Below are positions 1-7,348 of a DNA stretch of 59,477 bases, one piece after another (the first letter of the stretch is position 1; each line of letters opens with the position of its first letter). Made by a program: the position numbers and the translations under genes. Below the pieces are notes generated by a model, which ran no database searches, was not told the DNA's origin, and saw only the letters and a program-made list of their open reading frames with translations. The stretch is from Clostridia bacterium (lineage in GTDB: Bacteria; Bacillota; Clostridia; Oscillospirales; CAG-272): positions 1 to 59,477 of the forward strand of contig JAFURQ010000027.1 in the NCBI GenBank assembly GCA_017471825.1. Reading direction: 5' to 3'.

Positions 1-2
1 GT

Positions 3-521
3 TACGAGTTTATTAACGCAGTAACCGGTGGTGCTATTCCCAAGGAATACATTCCCGCAGTTGACGCAGGTATTCAGGGCGCAATGCAGGCAGGTGTTCT
101 TGCAGGATACAGCGTTGTTGACGTTAAGGTAACCCTTTACGACGGTTCTTACCACGAGGTTGACTCGTCTGAAATGGTGTTCAAGATTGCCGGATCTATG
201 GCATTCAAGGAAGCTATGAGAAAGGCAGACCCCGTTCTTACCGAGCCTATCATGAAGGTTTCCGTAACTACTCCCGACGACTACATGGGCGATATCATCG
301 GCGACATCAACTCTCGCCGCGGTCAGATAGACTCCATGGAGCAGATCGGCCCCGGAACTCAGAGAATTTACGCTCACGTTCCGCTTGCACAGATGTTCGG
401 TTACGCAACTGCTCTTCGTTCCAGATCTCAGGGACGTGCGGTTTACGTAATGGAGCCCGATGGATTCCAGGATGTTCCGAAGAATATTCAGGAAGAAATC
501 ATTAAGAATCGCGCGAAATAA
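3..521 (+). CDS. fusA: Elongation factor G, C-terminal part (5' end outside window)
   Basis: The reading frame is open from the first codon of the window (position 3) and encodes about 172 residues matching the end of EF-G: the domain IV stretch [20 protein letters not shown] and the domain V core with [32 protein letters not shown] is the cytoplasmic GTPase that moves tRNA and mRNA through the ribosome. The first in-frame ATG, at 84, is internal and is not the start. It is followed on the same strand by tuf, the usual order at the end of the str operon. The G domain lies upstream and cannot be checked. Confidence 0.97.
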   Translation, partial: YEFINAVTGGAIPKEYIPAVDAGIQGAMQAGVLAGYSVVDVKVTLYDGSYHEVDSSEMVFKIAGSMAFKEAMRKADPVLTEPIMKVSVTTPDDYMGDIIGDINSRRGQIDSMEQIGPGTQRIYAHVPLAQMFGYATALRSRSQGRAVYVMEPDGFQDVPKNIQEEIIKNRAK

Positions 522-530
522 TTTCGCGCG
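510..530 (+). repeat. Perfect palindrome over the fusA stop codon
   Basis: Ten-base arms, CGCGCGAAAT and its complement, flank a single A and overlap the TAA stop of fusA. No T-run follows, so it is not a standard terminator. It could be a processing site or a partial attenuator between fusA and tuf. Confidence 0.5.
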
Positions 531-619
531 GCTCTACCCGTTCTGATTCAGTCAAGCCAAGACTGCTTTAGATAGCCAAAAATTAAAAAACAAAATTATA
601 TTTTAGGAGGATATTCAAA

Positions 620-1819
620 ATGGCAAAGGCAAAATTCGAAAGAACTAAACCCCACGTTAATATCGGTACTATCGGTCACGTTGACCACGGTAAGACCACC
701 CTTACTGCTGCAATCACCAAGACTCTCTCGCTTGCAAACGGCTCTGAGTTCCTTGATTACAGCCAGATCGACAACTGCCCCGAGGAAAGAGCTCGTGGTA
801 TCACAATCAACTCCAGACACGTTGAGTACGAAACTGACAACCGTCACTACGCTCACGTTGACTGCCCCGGCCACGCAGACTACGTTAAGAACATGATCAC
901 CGGTGCTGCTCAGATGGACGGCGCAATCCTCGTTGTTGCAGGTACTGACGGCCCTCTTGCTCAGACCAGAGAGCACGTTCTTCTTGCTCGTCAGGTTGGC
1001 GTTCCCGCAATCGTTGTTTTCATGAACAAGTGCGACATCGTTGACGACGAAGAGCTCCTTGACCTTGTTGAAATGGAAATCAGAGACCTCCTTTCTGAGT
1101 ACGATTTCCCCGGCGATGACATTCCGATCATCCGCGGTTCCGCTCGTGAGGCTCTTACCTCTACTAACGGTCTTGATGCTCCCGAGTTCGCTTGCATTAA
1201 GGAACTCATGGCAGCTGTTGACGAGTACATTCCTACTCCCGAAAGAAAGGCTGACCTTCCTTTCCTTATGCCCGTAGAGGACGTATTCTCCATCTCCGGC
1301 CGTGGTACTGTTGCTACCGGTAGAGTTGAGAGAGGTACTATCAAGATGTCCGACGTTGTTGAAATCGTTGGTCTTACTGAAGAGAGCAAGTCCACCGTTG
1401 TAACCGGTATCGAGATGTTCCACAAGCTTATGGACAGCGCAGAGGCTGGTGACAACGTAGGTCTCCTTCTTCGTGGTATCGACAAGAAGGGTATCGAAAG
1501 AGGTCAGGTTCTTGCAAAGCCCGGTTCTATCACCCCCCACACCAAGTTCGTTGGTCAGGTTTACGTTCTTACCGAAAAGGAAGGCGGCCGTTCTAAGCCC
1601 TTCTTCTCCGGTTACAGACCTCAGTTCTACTTCAGAACAACCGACGTTACCGGTATCATCACTCTTCCTGCTGACGTTGAAATGTGCCGCCCCGGCGACA
1701 ACGTTGACATGAACGTTGAGCTTATCACTCCTATCGCTTGCGAGAAGGGTCTCCGTTTCGCTATCCGTGAGGGTGGTCGTACCGTTGGTTCGGGCGTTGT
1801 TGCTGAAATCCTTGGCTAA
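620..1819 (+). CDS. tuf: Elongation factor Tu
   Basis: EF-Tu is the GTPase that delivers aminoacyl-tRNA to the ribosome. The 399-residue length is normal. G1 GHVDHGKT (about residues 19-26), the switch I threonine in RGITIN, G3 DCPGH (81-85) and G4 NKCD are all present, followed by the two beta-barrel domains. An AGGAGG at 605-610 sits at ideal distance from the ATG. Two short segments differ from common EF-Tu: [10 protein letters not shown] where DGPMPQTREH is usual, and [10 protein letters not shown] in switch I; neither removes a nucleotide-binding residue. About 98 bases separate it from fusA and a strong hairpin follows. Long antisense reading frames over it are codon-bias shadows. Confidence 0.98.
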   Translation: MAKAKFERTKPHVNIGTIGHVDHGKTTLTAAITKTLSLANGSEFLDYSQIDNCPEERARGITINSRHVEYETDNRHYAHVDCPGHADYVKNMITGAAQMDGAILVVAGTDGPLAQTREHVLLARQVGVPAIVVFMNKCDIVDDEELLDLVEMEIRDLLSEYDFPGDDIPIIRGSAREALTSTNGLDAPEFACIKELMAAVDEYIPTPERKADLPFLMPVEDVFSISGRGTVATGRVERGTIKMSDVVEIVGLTEESKSTVVTGIEMFHKLMDSAEAGDNVGLLLRGIDKKGIERGQVLAKPGSITPHTKFVGQVYVLTEKEGGRSKPFFSGYRPQFYFRTTDVTGIITLPADVEMCRPGDNVDMNVELITPIACEKGLRFAIREGGRTVGSGVVAEILG

Positions 1820-1860
1820 TTTTTAGCTTGATTTTATAACAATTTCTGAATAACAGAAAC

Positions 1861-1904
1861 TATACCCGACACGCGAATAGCGTGTCGGGTATATAAATAA
1901 TTTT
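1861..1904 (+). terminator. Intrinsic terminator of tuf
   Basis: A perfect stem of about 14 bp (ATACCCGACACGC paired across a GAATA loop) is followed by an A/T-rich tail with a short T-run. It ends the fusA-tuf transcript. Confidence 0.8.
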
Positions 1905-1918
1905 ACACGGGTGCAGTC

Positions 1919-1946
1919 TTGCACTCCAATAAAGCAAAAATAATAA
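1919..1946 (+). promoter_or_regulatory. Possible promoter of the ribU riboswitch transcript
   Basis: TTGCAC at 1919-1924 and TAATAA at 1941-1946 are 16 bases apart and would start transcription just before the FMN aptamer. The match is only moderate. TATAAT at 1953-1958 is too close to the aptamer to be the -10 of a full-length leader. Confidence 0.4.
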
Positions 1947-1957
1947 ACATACATATA

Positions 1958-2157
1958 ATATCTTTGGGGTTTGGTGAGATTCCATACCGGCAGTATAGTC
2001 TGCGAAGCTTAATGCGTATTTATATAGCTTAAGTCCGATGAGGTGAAATTCCTTAACCGACGGTAAAGTCCGGATGAAAAAAGAATTTATGTAGTAGCCG
2101 CGTATGCGGCAGTGTATACATATTTCTGCCTCACAGTTGTACTGTGAGCTTTTTCTT
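1958..2157 (+). promoter_or_regulatory. FMN riboswitch (RFN element) with terminator platform
   Basis: The leader carries the conserved RFN pieces in order: TCTTTGGGGTTTGGTGAGAT, ACCGGCAGTATAGTCTGCGA, then GAGGTGAAATTCC, ACCGACGGTAAAGTCCGGAT and a closing AAAAAAGAAT that pairs with the opening TCTTT. Aptamer about 1958-2090. A hairpin at 2130-2148 (CTCACAGT, TGT loop) followed by a T-rich run forms the expression platform. By analogy with the family, FMN binding should favour termination and shut off ribU. This is clear from sequence; the switching mechanism is inferred. Confidence 0.95.
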
Positions 2158-2184
2158 TTCAGCCCCTTATCGAAAGGAAAAAAT

Positions 2185-2874
2185 ATGAAAGACATAGGCT
2201 CTAATAGCTTATCTGGTAAGCAAAAAAATACGTTGCTTATTAAAAAAATGTGCGGTGTCGGAATTTTCGCCGCCCTCGCTTTTATAACGACCTTCGTGTG
2301 TAAGCTCATTCCAAACGTTGCAGGCTTTCTTTCAATAGATGCAAAGGATGCGGTAATAGCCATTGCATCCTTCGTTTACGGGCCTGTGGTGGCTCCCATA
2401 ATATCTATTATCGTCGCCTTTATCGAGTTTATAACGATAAGCGAAACGGGTATATGGGGACTAATTATGAACTTTGCTTCTTCTGCTACCTTTTCTCTGG
2501 TAGCCTCCTTAATATATAAATATCGCAAAAGCTTCAACGGTGCGATTATAGGATTTGCCGTAGCAACCGTAGCAACAACGGGTATTATGCTGCTACTTAA
2601 TCCCATAATAGTCCCTCTTTATACAGGGGCACCGCGCCAGGCTGTGATAGATATGCTCCCAACAATACTTTTGCCATTCAATTTTGCAAAAACGCTGATG
2701 AACAGCTCTGTGGCGATACTGTTGTATAAGCCCGTAATAAGCGCGATGCGCTCGGCGCGCCTCGTTCCAAAATCGGAGCATAAGGTTGAGTTCAACAAAA
2801 CCTTGCTTTTCACTCTTATCATAGGAGGCGTGTCACTTTTTGCGGCACTTGCCATACTAATTGTAATTTGGTAA
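2185..2874 (+). CDS. ribU: Riboflavin ECF transporter S component RibU
   Basis: A 229-residue hydrophobic protein with about six membrane segments, the size of ECF-type S components, and an alanine-rich first helix (GIFAALAFITTFV) such as these proteins use to contact the T component. It sits directly behind an FMN riboswitch, so riboflavin is the likely substrate; the EcfA/EcfT energising module is not in the window. I chose the ATG at 2185 because GAAAGG lies 7-13 bases upstream. The upstream in-frame ATG at 2104 falls inside the riboswitch terminator and is rejected. No riboflavin synthesis genes are nearby, suggesting uptake. Confidence 0.92.
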   Translation: MKDIGSNSLSGKQKNTLLIKKMCGVGIFAALAFITTFVCKLIPNVAGFLSIDAKDAVIAIASFVYGPVVAPIISIIVAFIEFITISETGIWGLIMNFASSATFSLVASLIYKYRKSFNGAIIGFAVATVATTGIMLLLNPIIVPLYTGAPRQAVIDMLPTILLPFNFAKTLMNSSVAILLYKPVISAMRSARLVPKSEHKVEFNKTLLFTLIIGGVSLFAALAILIVIW

Positions 2875-2880
2875 AGCTAT

Positions 2881-2925
2881 AACAAAAAGGAGCCGACATA
2901 AAAATCGGCTCCTTTTTGTTTTTAT
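2881..2925. terminator. Bidirectional terminator between ribU and the MFS gene
   Basis: Sixteen paired bases (AACAAAAAGGAGCCGA with its complement, CATAAAAA loop) have A-runs on one side and T-runs on the other, so the hairpin can end both the ribU transcript and the convergent MFS transcript. Confidence 0.9.
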
Positions 2926-4205
2926 TGATGCTTGATACAAAGCCTGTGTGAGAAAACAGTCCAGAGGATATTTACCACCAGCATTATAGCGAACGATGCA
3001 ATAGCAAGCGCTTGCTGAGCGTAGAGCTCAATGCCGAACAGTACGATCGGACTCAATTGCAGACTGTTAAAGATGGGAGTTACCGAGAGTGTTATCAGGA
3101 AGGAGAAAACTCCGGTAAGCATTGTGTATATAGCAAGTGCACTGGCGCGATTATCCGGCTCCACAAGCTCAAACAAAAGACTCCTGCTTGACACCGCCGA
3201 GGCACTGCCTTGGATTATCATAAATATTCGGTACAGGGTAAAGGTTATCATTCCGTTTCCCGGCATGACAAATATCAGTATTGCGTAGGATATTGCGTGT
3301 ATAAATGCAGAAATGTGCATTATCGTGGCGTATGGAAGCGATTTTGACACTTTTCCAAAAATTAATAGCGCGCATACCCATACGATGTTTACAACAGTAT
3401 CGATAATTGCAATAAACGAAAGCGAAAATCCAAGCTCGTTTATTTGATACGTGCTTAGGAATGGGGGTGCTATGCCGGATGCAAGCGATTGCGTTACTCC
3501 CAAAATCAACAATATGCGGAAATTGGGGTTTGATAATATTCCCTTTAACGATGAAAAGGGAGAAGGGGCTCTTTTTCGCGATTCCGCCTTCTCTTTTGAA
3601 AGAATAAGCGGAATAATGTCCAAAACAATGAGTACGAGTATTGTAACGGTAATGACCGTGAATGCCCCCCGCGTATTTCCTGCGTCTATAAAGCTATCAA
3701 ATACGAAGCTTGCGCCAAGTGAGAAAAATATAGCACCAACGACCGAAACTGCGGTTAAAATTGCGGAAAAGTTGCCCTGATTTTCGAGCTTTACCATTGA
3801 GTAAAACCAATTTATCTTGACCGATGATTTAATGCTTTTTATGGCGTTTGCGCCTATTATAAAGATAAAAAACAGCAGGCTCGCATGCTTTTCAAAGCCG
3901 ATCACGGGTATAAGGTACAAGCCGCACAGGAGTAGATGTGTTAAAAGTTGAAGCGGCACAACCCATCGCTTAACAGGGGTTTTGTGCGCGACAAATACGG
4001 CGATTATCTGAAAAAGTCCGGAAAGAGCAGTAATAGACGAAAGTATCGCCGTCATACTGTCGGAGACTCCTAAATGCTTCGTCAGCGTTGCGAGAAATGC
4101 GCCTGAGGTTAGAATGGTTATAAAATTCTCAACCATTGCCTCAATTATGTACATTATTCGGCTAAACCTATACGGGTCAGAAGGCAAAGAAACCTTTGTG
4201 CTCAT
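2922..4205 (-). CDS. Major facilitator superfamily permease, substrate unknown
   Basis: A 427-residue protein with about twelve hydrophobic segments and the two-halves layout of an MFS carrier, including a cytoplasmic linker rich in K/E/R near residues 205-225 (LSKEKAESRKRAPSP). I do not recognise a substrate-specific family. It lies downstream of the Gfo/Idh gene on the same strand, but a promoter-like pair at 4356-4384 and a 145-base leader separate them, so it can be expressed independently. A sugar or sugar-derivative substrate would fit the neighbouring Gfo/Idh and AraC genes, but that is only inference. Start: ATG at 4205 with AGGAGA about 11 bases upstream. Confidence 0.85.
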   Translation of the reverse strand: MSTKVSLPSDPYRFSRIMYIIEAMVENFITILTSGAFLATLTKHLGVSDSMTAILSSITALSGLFQIIAVFVAHKTPVKRWVVPLQLLTHLLLCGLYLIPVIGFEKHASLLFFIFIIGANAIKSIKSSVKINWFYSMVKLENQGNFSAILTAVSVVGAIFFSLGASFVFDSFIDAGNTRGAFTVITVTILVLIVLDIIPLILSKEKAESRKRAPSPFSSLKGILSNPNFRILLILGVTQSLASGIAPPFLSTYQINELGFSLSFIAIIDTVVNIVWVCALLIFGKVSKSLPYATIMHISAFIHAISYAILIFVMPGNGMITFTLYRIFMIIQGSASAVSSRSLLFELVEPDNRASALAIYTMLTGVFSFLITLSVTPIFNSLQLSPIVLFGIELYAQQALAIASFAIMLVVNILWTVFSHRLCIKHQ

Positions 4206-4350
4206 AGCAATCGTATCTCCTATTATTGTGGTTTGCAGGCAAGCTTGATTCTTTAATTTTAAAGCTCGCCCCAGCTTGGATATACGTGCCTCTCCGATGG
4301 CGGCACGGCAAATATATTCATCTTGAAATCTTCAACCAACTACTATTTCA
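4206..4350 (-). promoter_or_regulatory. Long structured leader of the MFS gene
   Basis: About 145 untranslated bases lie between the predicted transcription start and the ATG. Read on the minus strand they include TTGAA-GAT-TTCAA, a GTGCC...GGCAC hairpin with an 11-base loop, and AAGCT/AGCTT pairings close to the ribosome binding site. No T-run hairpin is visible, so any regulation would act on translation. I recognise no riboswitch family. Confidence 0.4.
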
Positions 4351-4355
4351 TTACA

Positions 4356-4384
4356 ATAATAGCACCGTGTTTCAATAAAGTCAA
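4356..4384 (-). promoter_or_regulatory. Promoter of the MFS gene
   Basis: On the minus strand TTGACT (4384-4379) and TATTAT (4361-4356) are 17 bases apart, a good vegetative promoter lying between the Gfo/Idh stop and the MFS gene. Confidence 0.75.
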
Positions 4385-4435
4385 TACGTTTTAGAAAAAA
4401 AGAAAGTCCAAAATTCAATCGTACCTTCCTTTGCT

Positions 4436-5689
4436 TTAAAGCTCAACAACTCTGCCCTCGAGGCGAGATTTTTCCGCCGCGAAAACTATCTTGTGATTTT
4501 TTACCGAGATAGATATATTGCTTAGATCGGCGGCTCCTACCTTGCCGCAAAGCATATCGTAAAACGAGCACATAATTCCCGTATCTCCGCCGCCGTGACC
4601 TGCAACAATGGAGTCGCTTGCTACGGCGTCGTTGATGCTTATATTCTCAACACTGCCTGTTATGAGGTTAGTGTACTTGATATCGGTGGAGTCCATTGAT
4701 GCGCTGAGCTCGCCCTTTGTTCCCATAATTCTTATCACTCTGCCGCCCTTGTTAAATGCGCTCATTGTGAAATTAACGATAATATCATCCTCGAATTGCA
4801 TGTTCACTATTTGGTGGTCAACTACGTCGTTATCGCATTTGAAAACGCAAACACCGTACTGATTCTTTGCGATGGCCTCCATAACCTCCTCGTCAGTAGG
4901 TGGGGTAAGCTTCAGGGTCGCGGAGCTCTTAAACCAGTTGCCGTCCTCACGCTCTATATACAGCTTCTTTGCGCTGAAGGCACAGGTTTCGAGATGCGGA
5001 CATCCGTCAAAGCAACGCTCGGTGGAGTCCTCGGGCGCATTTTCTCTTGTAAAGAAGGAGAGATGACCGTATGATTGAACGCTCTTGCACTCCTTGCCAA
5101 CAAGCCATTGAAGTATATCGAGGTCGTGACAGCTTTTTTGGAGCAGCATAAACGACGAGCGCTCCGAATTGCCCCAATTTCCGCGTACGAAGCTATGGCT
5201 TTGGTGAATGTATCCAACGCCCTCGGTGTGCTCTATATTCATTATTTTGCCGATTTTGCCGCTATCGATTATTGCTTTAAGAGCACGGAAAAACGGGGTA
5301 TAGCGAAGCACGTGGCAAACAAGCACATCGACACCCTTTTCTTTGGCGGCAAGCTCTATTTCCTCGCATTCGCTCGGTACAGGCGAAACGGGCTTCTCGA
5401 GAAGCAGGTCGTAGCCAACCTCAATTGCTTTCATTGCAGGTGCGTAATGGTCGCGGTCCATTGTAGCGATAACCGCCGCATCTGCAATCTTTCCGAGCGC
5501 CAAAAGCGGCTCCCAGCTTTCAAAGCACATATTCTCGGGTATTCCATGAAGCTTTGCAAGATATTCGCGACGCACCTTTACGGGCTCGGCAACAGCAATA
5601 AGCTCGAATTTTCCAAGCTCCTTGCCTATTCTGGTGTAGGTGTTTCCTCGGTTTCCACCACCTATAAGTATAAGCTTTTTCTTTTCCAT
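4436..5689 (-). CDS. Gfo/Idh/MocA family oxidoreductase with cysteine cluster
   Basis: A 417-residue NAD(P)-dependent sugar-type dehydrogenase. An N-terminal Rossmann fold (LILIGGGNRGNTY, residues 5-17) is followed by EKPVSP, the family motif whose lysine is catalytic, then HVLRYTPFF and HDLDILQW in the substrate-binding domain. Near residues 213-225 an insertion carries three cysteines spaced C-x3-C-x5-C (RCFDGCPHLETC), which may bind a metal. It is divergent from an AraC regulator across a 133-base region with repeated operator-like motifs, so it is probably that regulator's target. The substrate, likely a cyclitol, sugar or sugar acid, is unknown. Start ATG has AGGAG upstream. Confidence 0.88.
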   Translation of the reverse strand: MEKKKLILIGGGNRGNTYTRIGKELGKFELIAVAEPVKVRREYLAKLHGIPENMCFESWEPLLALGKIADAAVIATMDRDHYAPAMKAIEVGYDLLLEKPVSPVPSECEEIELAAKEKGVDVLVCHVLRYTPFFRALKAIIDSGKIGKIMNIEHTEGVGYIHQSHSFVRGNWGNSERSSFMLLQKSCHDLDILQWLVGKECKSVQSYGHLSFFTRENAPEDSTERCFDGCPHLETCAFSAKKLYIEREDGNWFKSSATLKLTPPTDEEVMEAIAKNQYGVCVFKCDNDVVDHQIVNMQFEDDIIVNFTMSAFNKGGRVIRIMGTKGELSASMDSTDIKYTNLITGSVENISINDAVASDSIVAGHGGGDTGIMCSFYDMLCGKVGAADLSNISISVKNHKIVFAAEKSRLEGRVVEL

Positions 5690-5701
5690 AAAAAACTCCT
5701 G

Positions 5702-5767
5702 ACAGTGTATTTTTTGATTGTAATATTGACTTGCCTACACTGTTATGTTATACTATTTCACAGTATA
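5702..5767. promoter_or_regulatory. Repeated operator-like motifs in the Gfo/Idh-araC gap
   Basis: Three copies of ACAGTRTA lie here: ACAGTGTA at 5702, its exact complement TACACTGT at 5736, and ACAGTATA at 5760. They sit just before, within and just after the overlapping divergent promoters, as expected for AraC-type binding sites. TATACT(7)AGTATA at 5749-5767 is a further dyad over the -10 box. Confidence 0.5.
5726..5754 (+). promoter_or_regulatory. Promoter of the araC-type gene
   Basis: TTGACT (5726-5731) and TATACT (5749-5754) are exactly 17 bases apart, upstream of the ATG at 5823. Confidence 0.75.
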
Positions 5768-5773
5768 AGTCAA
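5745..5773 (-). promoter_or_regulatory. Likely promoter of the Gfo/Idh gene
   Basis: On the minus strand TTGACT (5773-5768) is followed after 17 bases by TAACAT (5750-5745). It overlaps the opposite-facing promoter at 5726-5754, so the two directions may exclude each other. Confidence 0.5.
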
Positions 5774-5822
5774 TTGATTATTCGACTGAAATGTTGTATT
5801 TTTTAACTGTAAGGAGTGCTAT

Positions 5823-6674
5823 ATGAAGTCACGCTCGTATTATTCCTTTGAGGATAGGGCAAACGGCGGCCTTAATATGTGCAGCCGCGCGTCGAGTGAG
5901 TTGCCTATCGTGGTAAACTGCGCGGGAGCCGTAAGCATTGATGAACGCTTCACAACCTATAACTCAAGGGGCAGGGACGATTATTATCTGATGTATATAG
6001 AGGAAGGGCGCCTGCAAGTCGAGCTCGACGGTGAGGTGAAAACGGTGACGTCCGGAGACGTGATTATATTTCCGCCTAAATATAAATATCGCTATACCTT
6101 GACAAGAGGGCATATCGGATACTATTTTATACATTTTTCGGGCTCATACGCGGAAAAGCTTATTAAGAGTCTTGGAATAAATGCTTTGCCGTGTGCCTTT
6201 TCGGCGGGGCATTCCTCGGCTGTTGCAGACGGCTTCTCCGCATTGTTTGATGCTTATTCGCGAGAGGATGATTTTTTTGAGCACCTACTCGGGATATTTG
6301 CCGCACAAATAATTGTAAATCTCGTTAGGCTTGATACGCAAAAGGAGAACAAGGCACCTCTTGTTCGTTCGATCTCGCATATTAAGACGTTTTATACCGA
6401 GCCGATAAAAATTCCTGATCTCGCGGCAATGGAGGGTCTCAGCGTTTCGCGCTACAATACGGTTTTTAGAGAAACCACGGGCACGTCGCCGGTGAAATAT
6501 ATAACCGACCTGCGAATGAAGCACGCGGCATCGCTTTTGCTTTCGACCAATATTTCCGCCGCGAGAATCGGTGCTATGGTCGGATATGAGGACAATCACT
6601 TCTTCTCCAAAGCCTTTAAAAAATATTGCGGGCTTTCTCCGAAGGCATACCGCGAAAGAAAGACCGACGATTAA
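5823..6674 (+). CDS. AraC family transcriptional regulator with cupin sensor
   Basis: A 283-residue regulator. The N-terminal half (about 35-110) has the AraC-type cupin pattern (YYLMYIEEGRLQVELDGE, SGDVIIFPP), which usually binds a small ligand. The C-terminal 100 residues form the double helix-turn-helix: LAAMEGLSVSRYNTVFRETTG, then the signature around IGAMVGYEDNHFFSKAFKKYCGLSPKAYR. It is divergent from the Gfo/Idh gene and probably controls it, and possibly the MFS gene. Start ATG at 5823 has AAGGAG upstream. The ligand cannot be read from sequence. A terminator hairpin follows directly. Confidence 0.93.
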   Translation: MKSRSYYSFEDRANGGLNMCSRASSELPIVVNCAGAVSIDERFTTYNSRGRDDYYLMYIEEGRLQVELDGEVKTVTSGDVIIFPPKYKYRYTLTRGHIGYYFIHFSGSYAEKLIKSLGINALPCAFSAGHSSAVADGFSALFDAYSREDDFFEHLLGIFAAQIIVNLVRLDTQKENKAPLVRSISHIKTFYTEPIKIPDLAAMEGLSVSRYNTVFRETTGTSPVKYITDLRMKHAASLLLSTNISAARIGAMVGYEDNHFFSKAFKKYCGLSPKAYRERKTDD

Positions 6675-6677
6675 AAT

Positions 6678-6712
6678 AAAAATGACCGATTTTGAAATCG
6701 GTCATTTTTATT
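6678..6712. terminator. Bidirectional terminator after the araC-type gene
   Basis: AAAAATGACCGAT pairs with its complement across a short TTTGAA-type loop, with A-run before and T-run after. It serves the AraC gene and the convergent small membrane protein gene. Confidence 0.85.
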
Positions 6713-6716
6713 GTTA

Positions 6717-6944
6717 TTAGATAATAAACATAAATCTGCAGATCTTGCCGTACAGAACCATGCTAATGAGGTCAAGTACCCAAACGATCCAGCCGCCGAA
6801 TACGATGCGGACGATACCTGCAACGATTGCGCCTTCCTTAAATCTGGTGATTACGCCGCAAAGCCATGCGGTGAAGGGAATGATTGCAAGGATGAGGCTA
6901 ACGAGTCTTGAAAGACCAAAATAATCCTTAGTTGCCTTTGCCAT
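6717..6944 (-). CDS. Small membrane protein, function unknown
   Basis: A 75-residue protein with two strong hydrophobic segments (about 11-31 and 38-63) and few charges, beginning MAKATKDYFGLSRLVSLILAI. A clear AAAGGAG precedes the ATG. Similar small two-helix proteins occur in gut Clostridia, but I know no function. It lies 68 bases after the RNHCP gene on the same strand and just before a terminator, so it may end that transcript. Confidence 0.75.
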   Translation of the reverse strand: MAKATKDYFGLSRLVSLILAIIPFTAWLCGVITRFKEGAIVAGIVRIVFGGWIVWVLDLISMVLYGKICRFMFII

Positions 6945-7012
6945 CTCGAAGAACTCCTTTCTTATGTAGCTATATATATTTTAGCATAAGTTTTTGAAAA
7001 TGTAAAGTGTTT

Positions 7013-7342
7013 TTACAAACTTCCGGCGGTTAGCTTGATAATGAGATTCATATCATCGGGTTGTACCCTTGCTTCGTGAGCGGCCTTGTTGCGTAGAACC
7101 GCACCGCACCTTTCGCAACGGTGAACAATGATGTAACCACGCTTGGGGTCGGGGAGCGCTTGTATCGGGCGAAGAATCCCGCCGCATTCGTTGGCTCTGT
7201 CACCGGGGTTTATGTCAACGTGGAGCGAGCACAGGCAAAAGGGGCAGTGATTGCGCGAGGTATAGCCGAGCGGCAAAACCTCCTTGCTACAGTTTTTACA
7301 TATAAAGCCGGAATCGTTTTTTGCGAATCTTTTTACTTCCAT
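7013..7342 (-). CDS. RNHCP domain zinc-ribbon protein
   Basis: A 109-residue protein carrying the RNHCP signature (SRNHCPFCLCSLHVD, residues 30-44), a preceding CKNC and a later CERC, arranged as zinc-binding pairs. The family is small, widespread in Firmicutes and of unknown role; the cysteine pattern suggests metal and possibly RNA binding. It starts 6 bases after the mnmE stop on the same strand, so it is probably co-translated at the end of the rpmH-mnmE cluster, which would fit an RNA-related job. That link is inference. Confidence 0.85.
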   Translation of the reverse strand: MEVKRFAKNDSGFICKNCSKEVLPLGYTSRNHCPFCLCSLHVDINPGDRANECGGILRPIQALPDPKRGYIIVHRCERCGAVLRNKAAHEARVQPDDMNLIIKLTAGSL

Positions 7343-7348
7343 TACAAA

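Noticed and set aside
596-1540. Long antisense reading frame over tuf
   Set aside because: It is a codon-bias shadow of EF-Tu; no ribosome binding site and no recognisable protein.
2104-2184. Longer start for RibU
   Set aside because: The extension lies in the riboswitch terminator hairpin, and a good ribosome binding site precedes the ATG at 2185.
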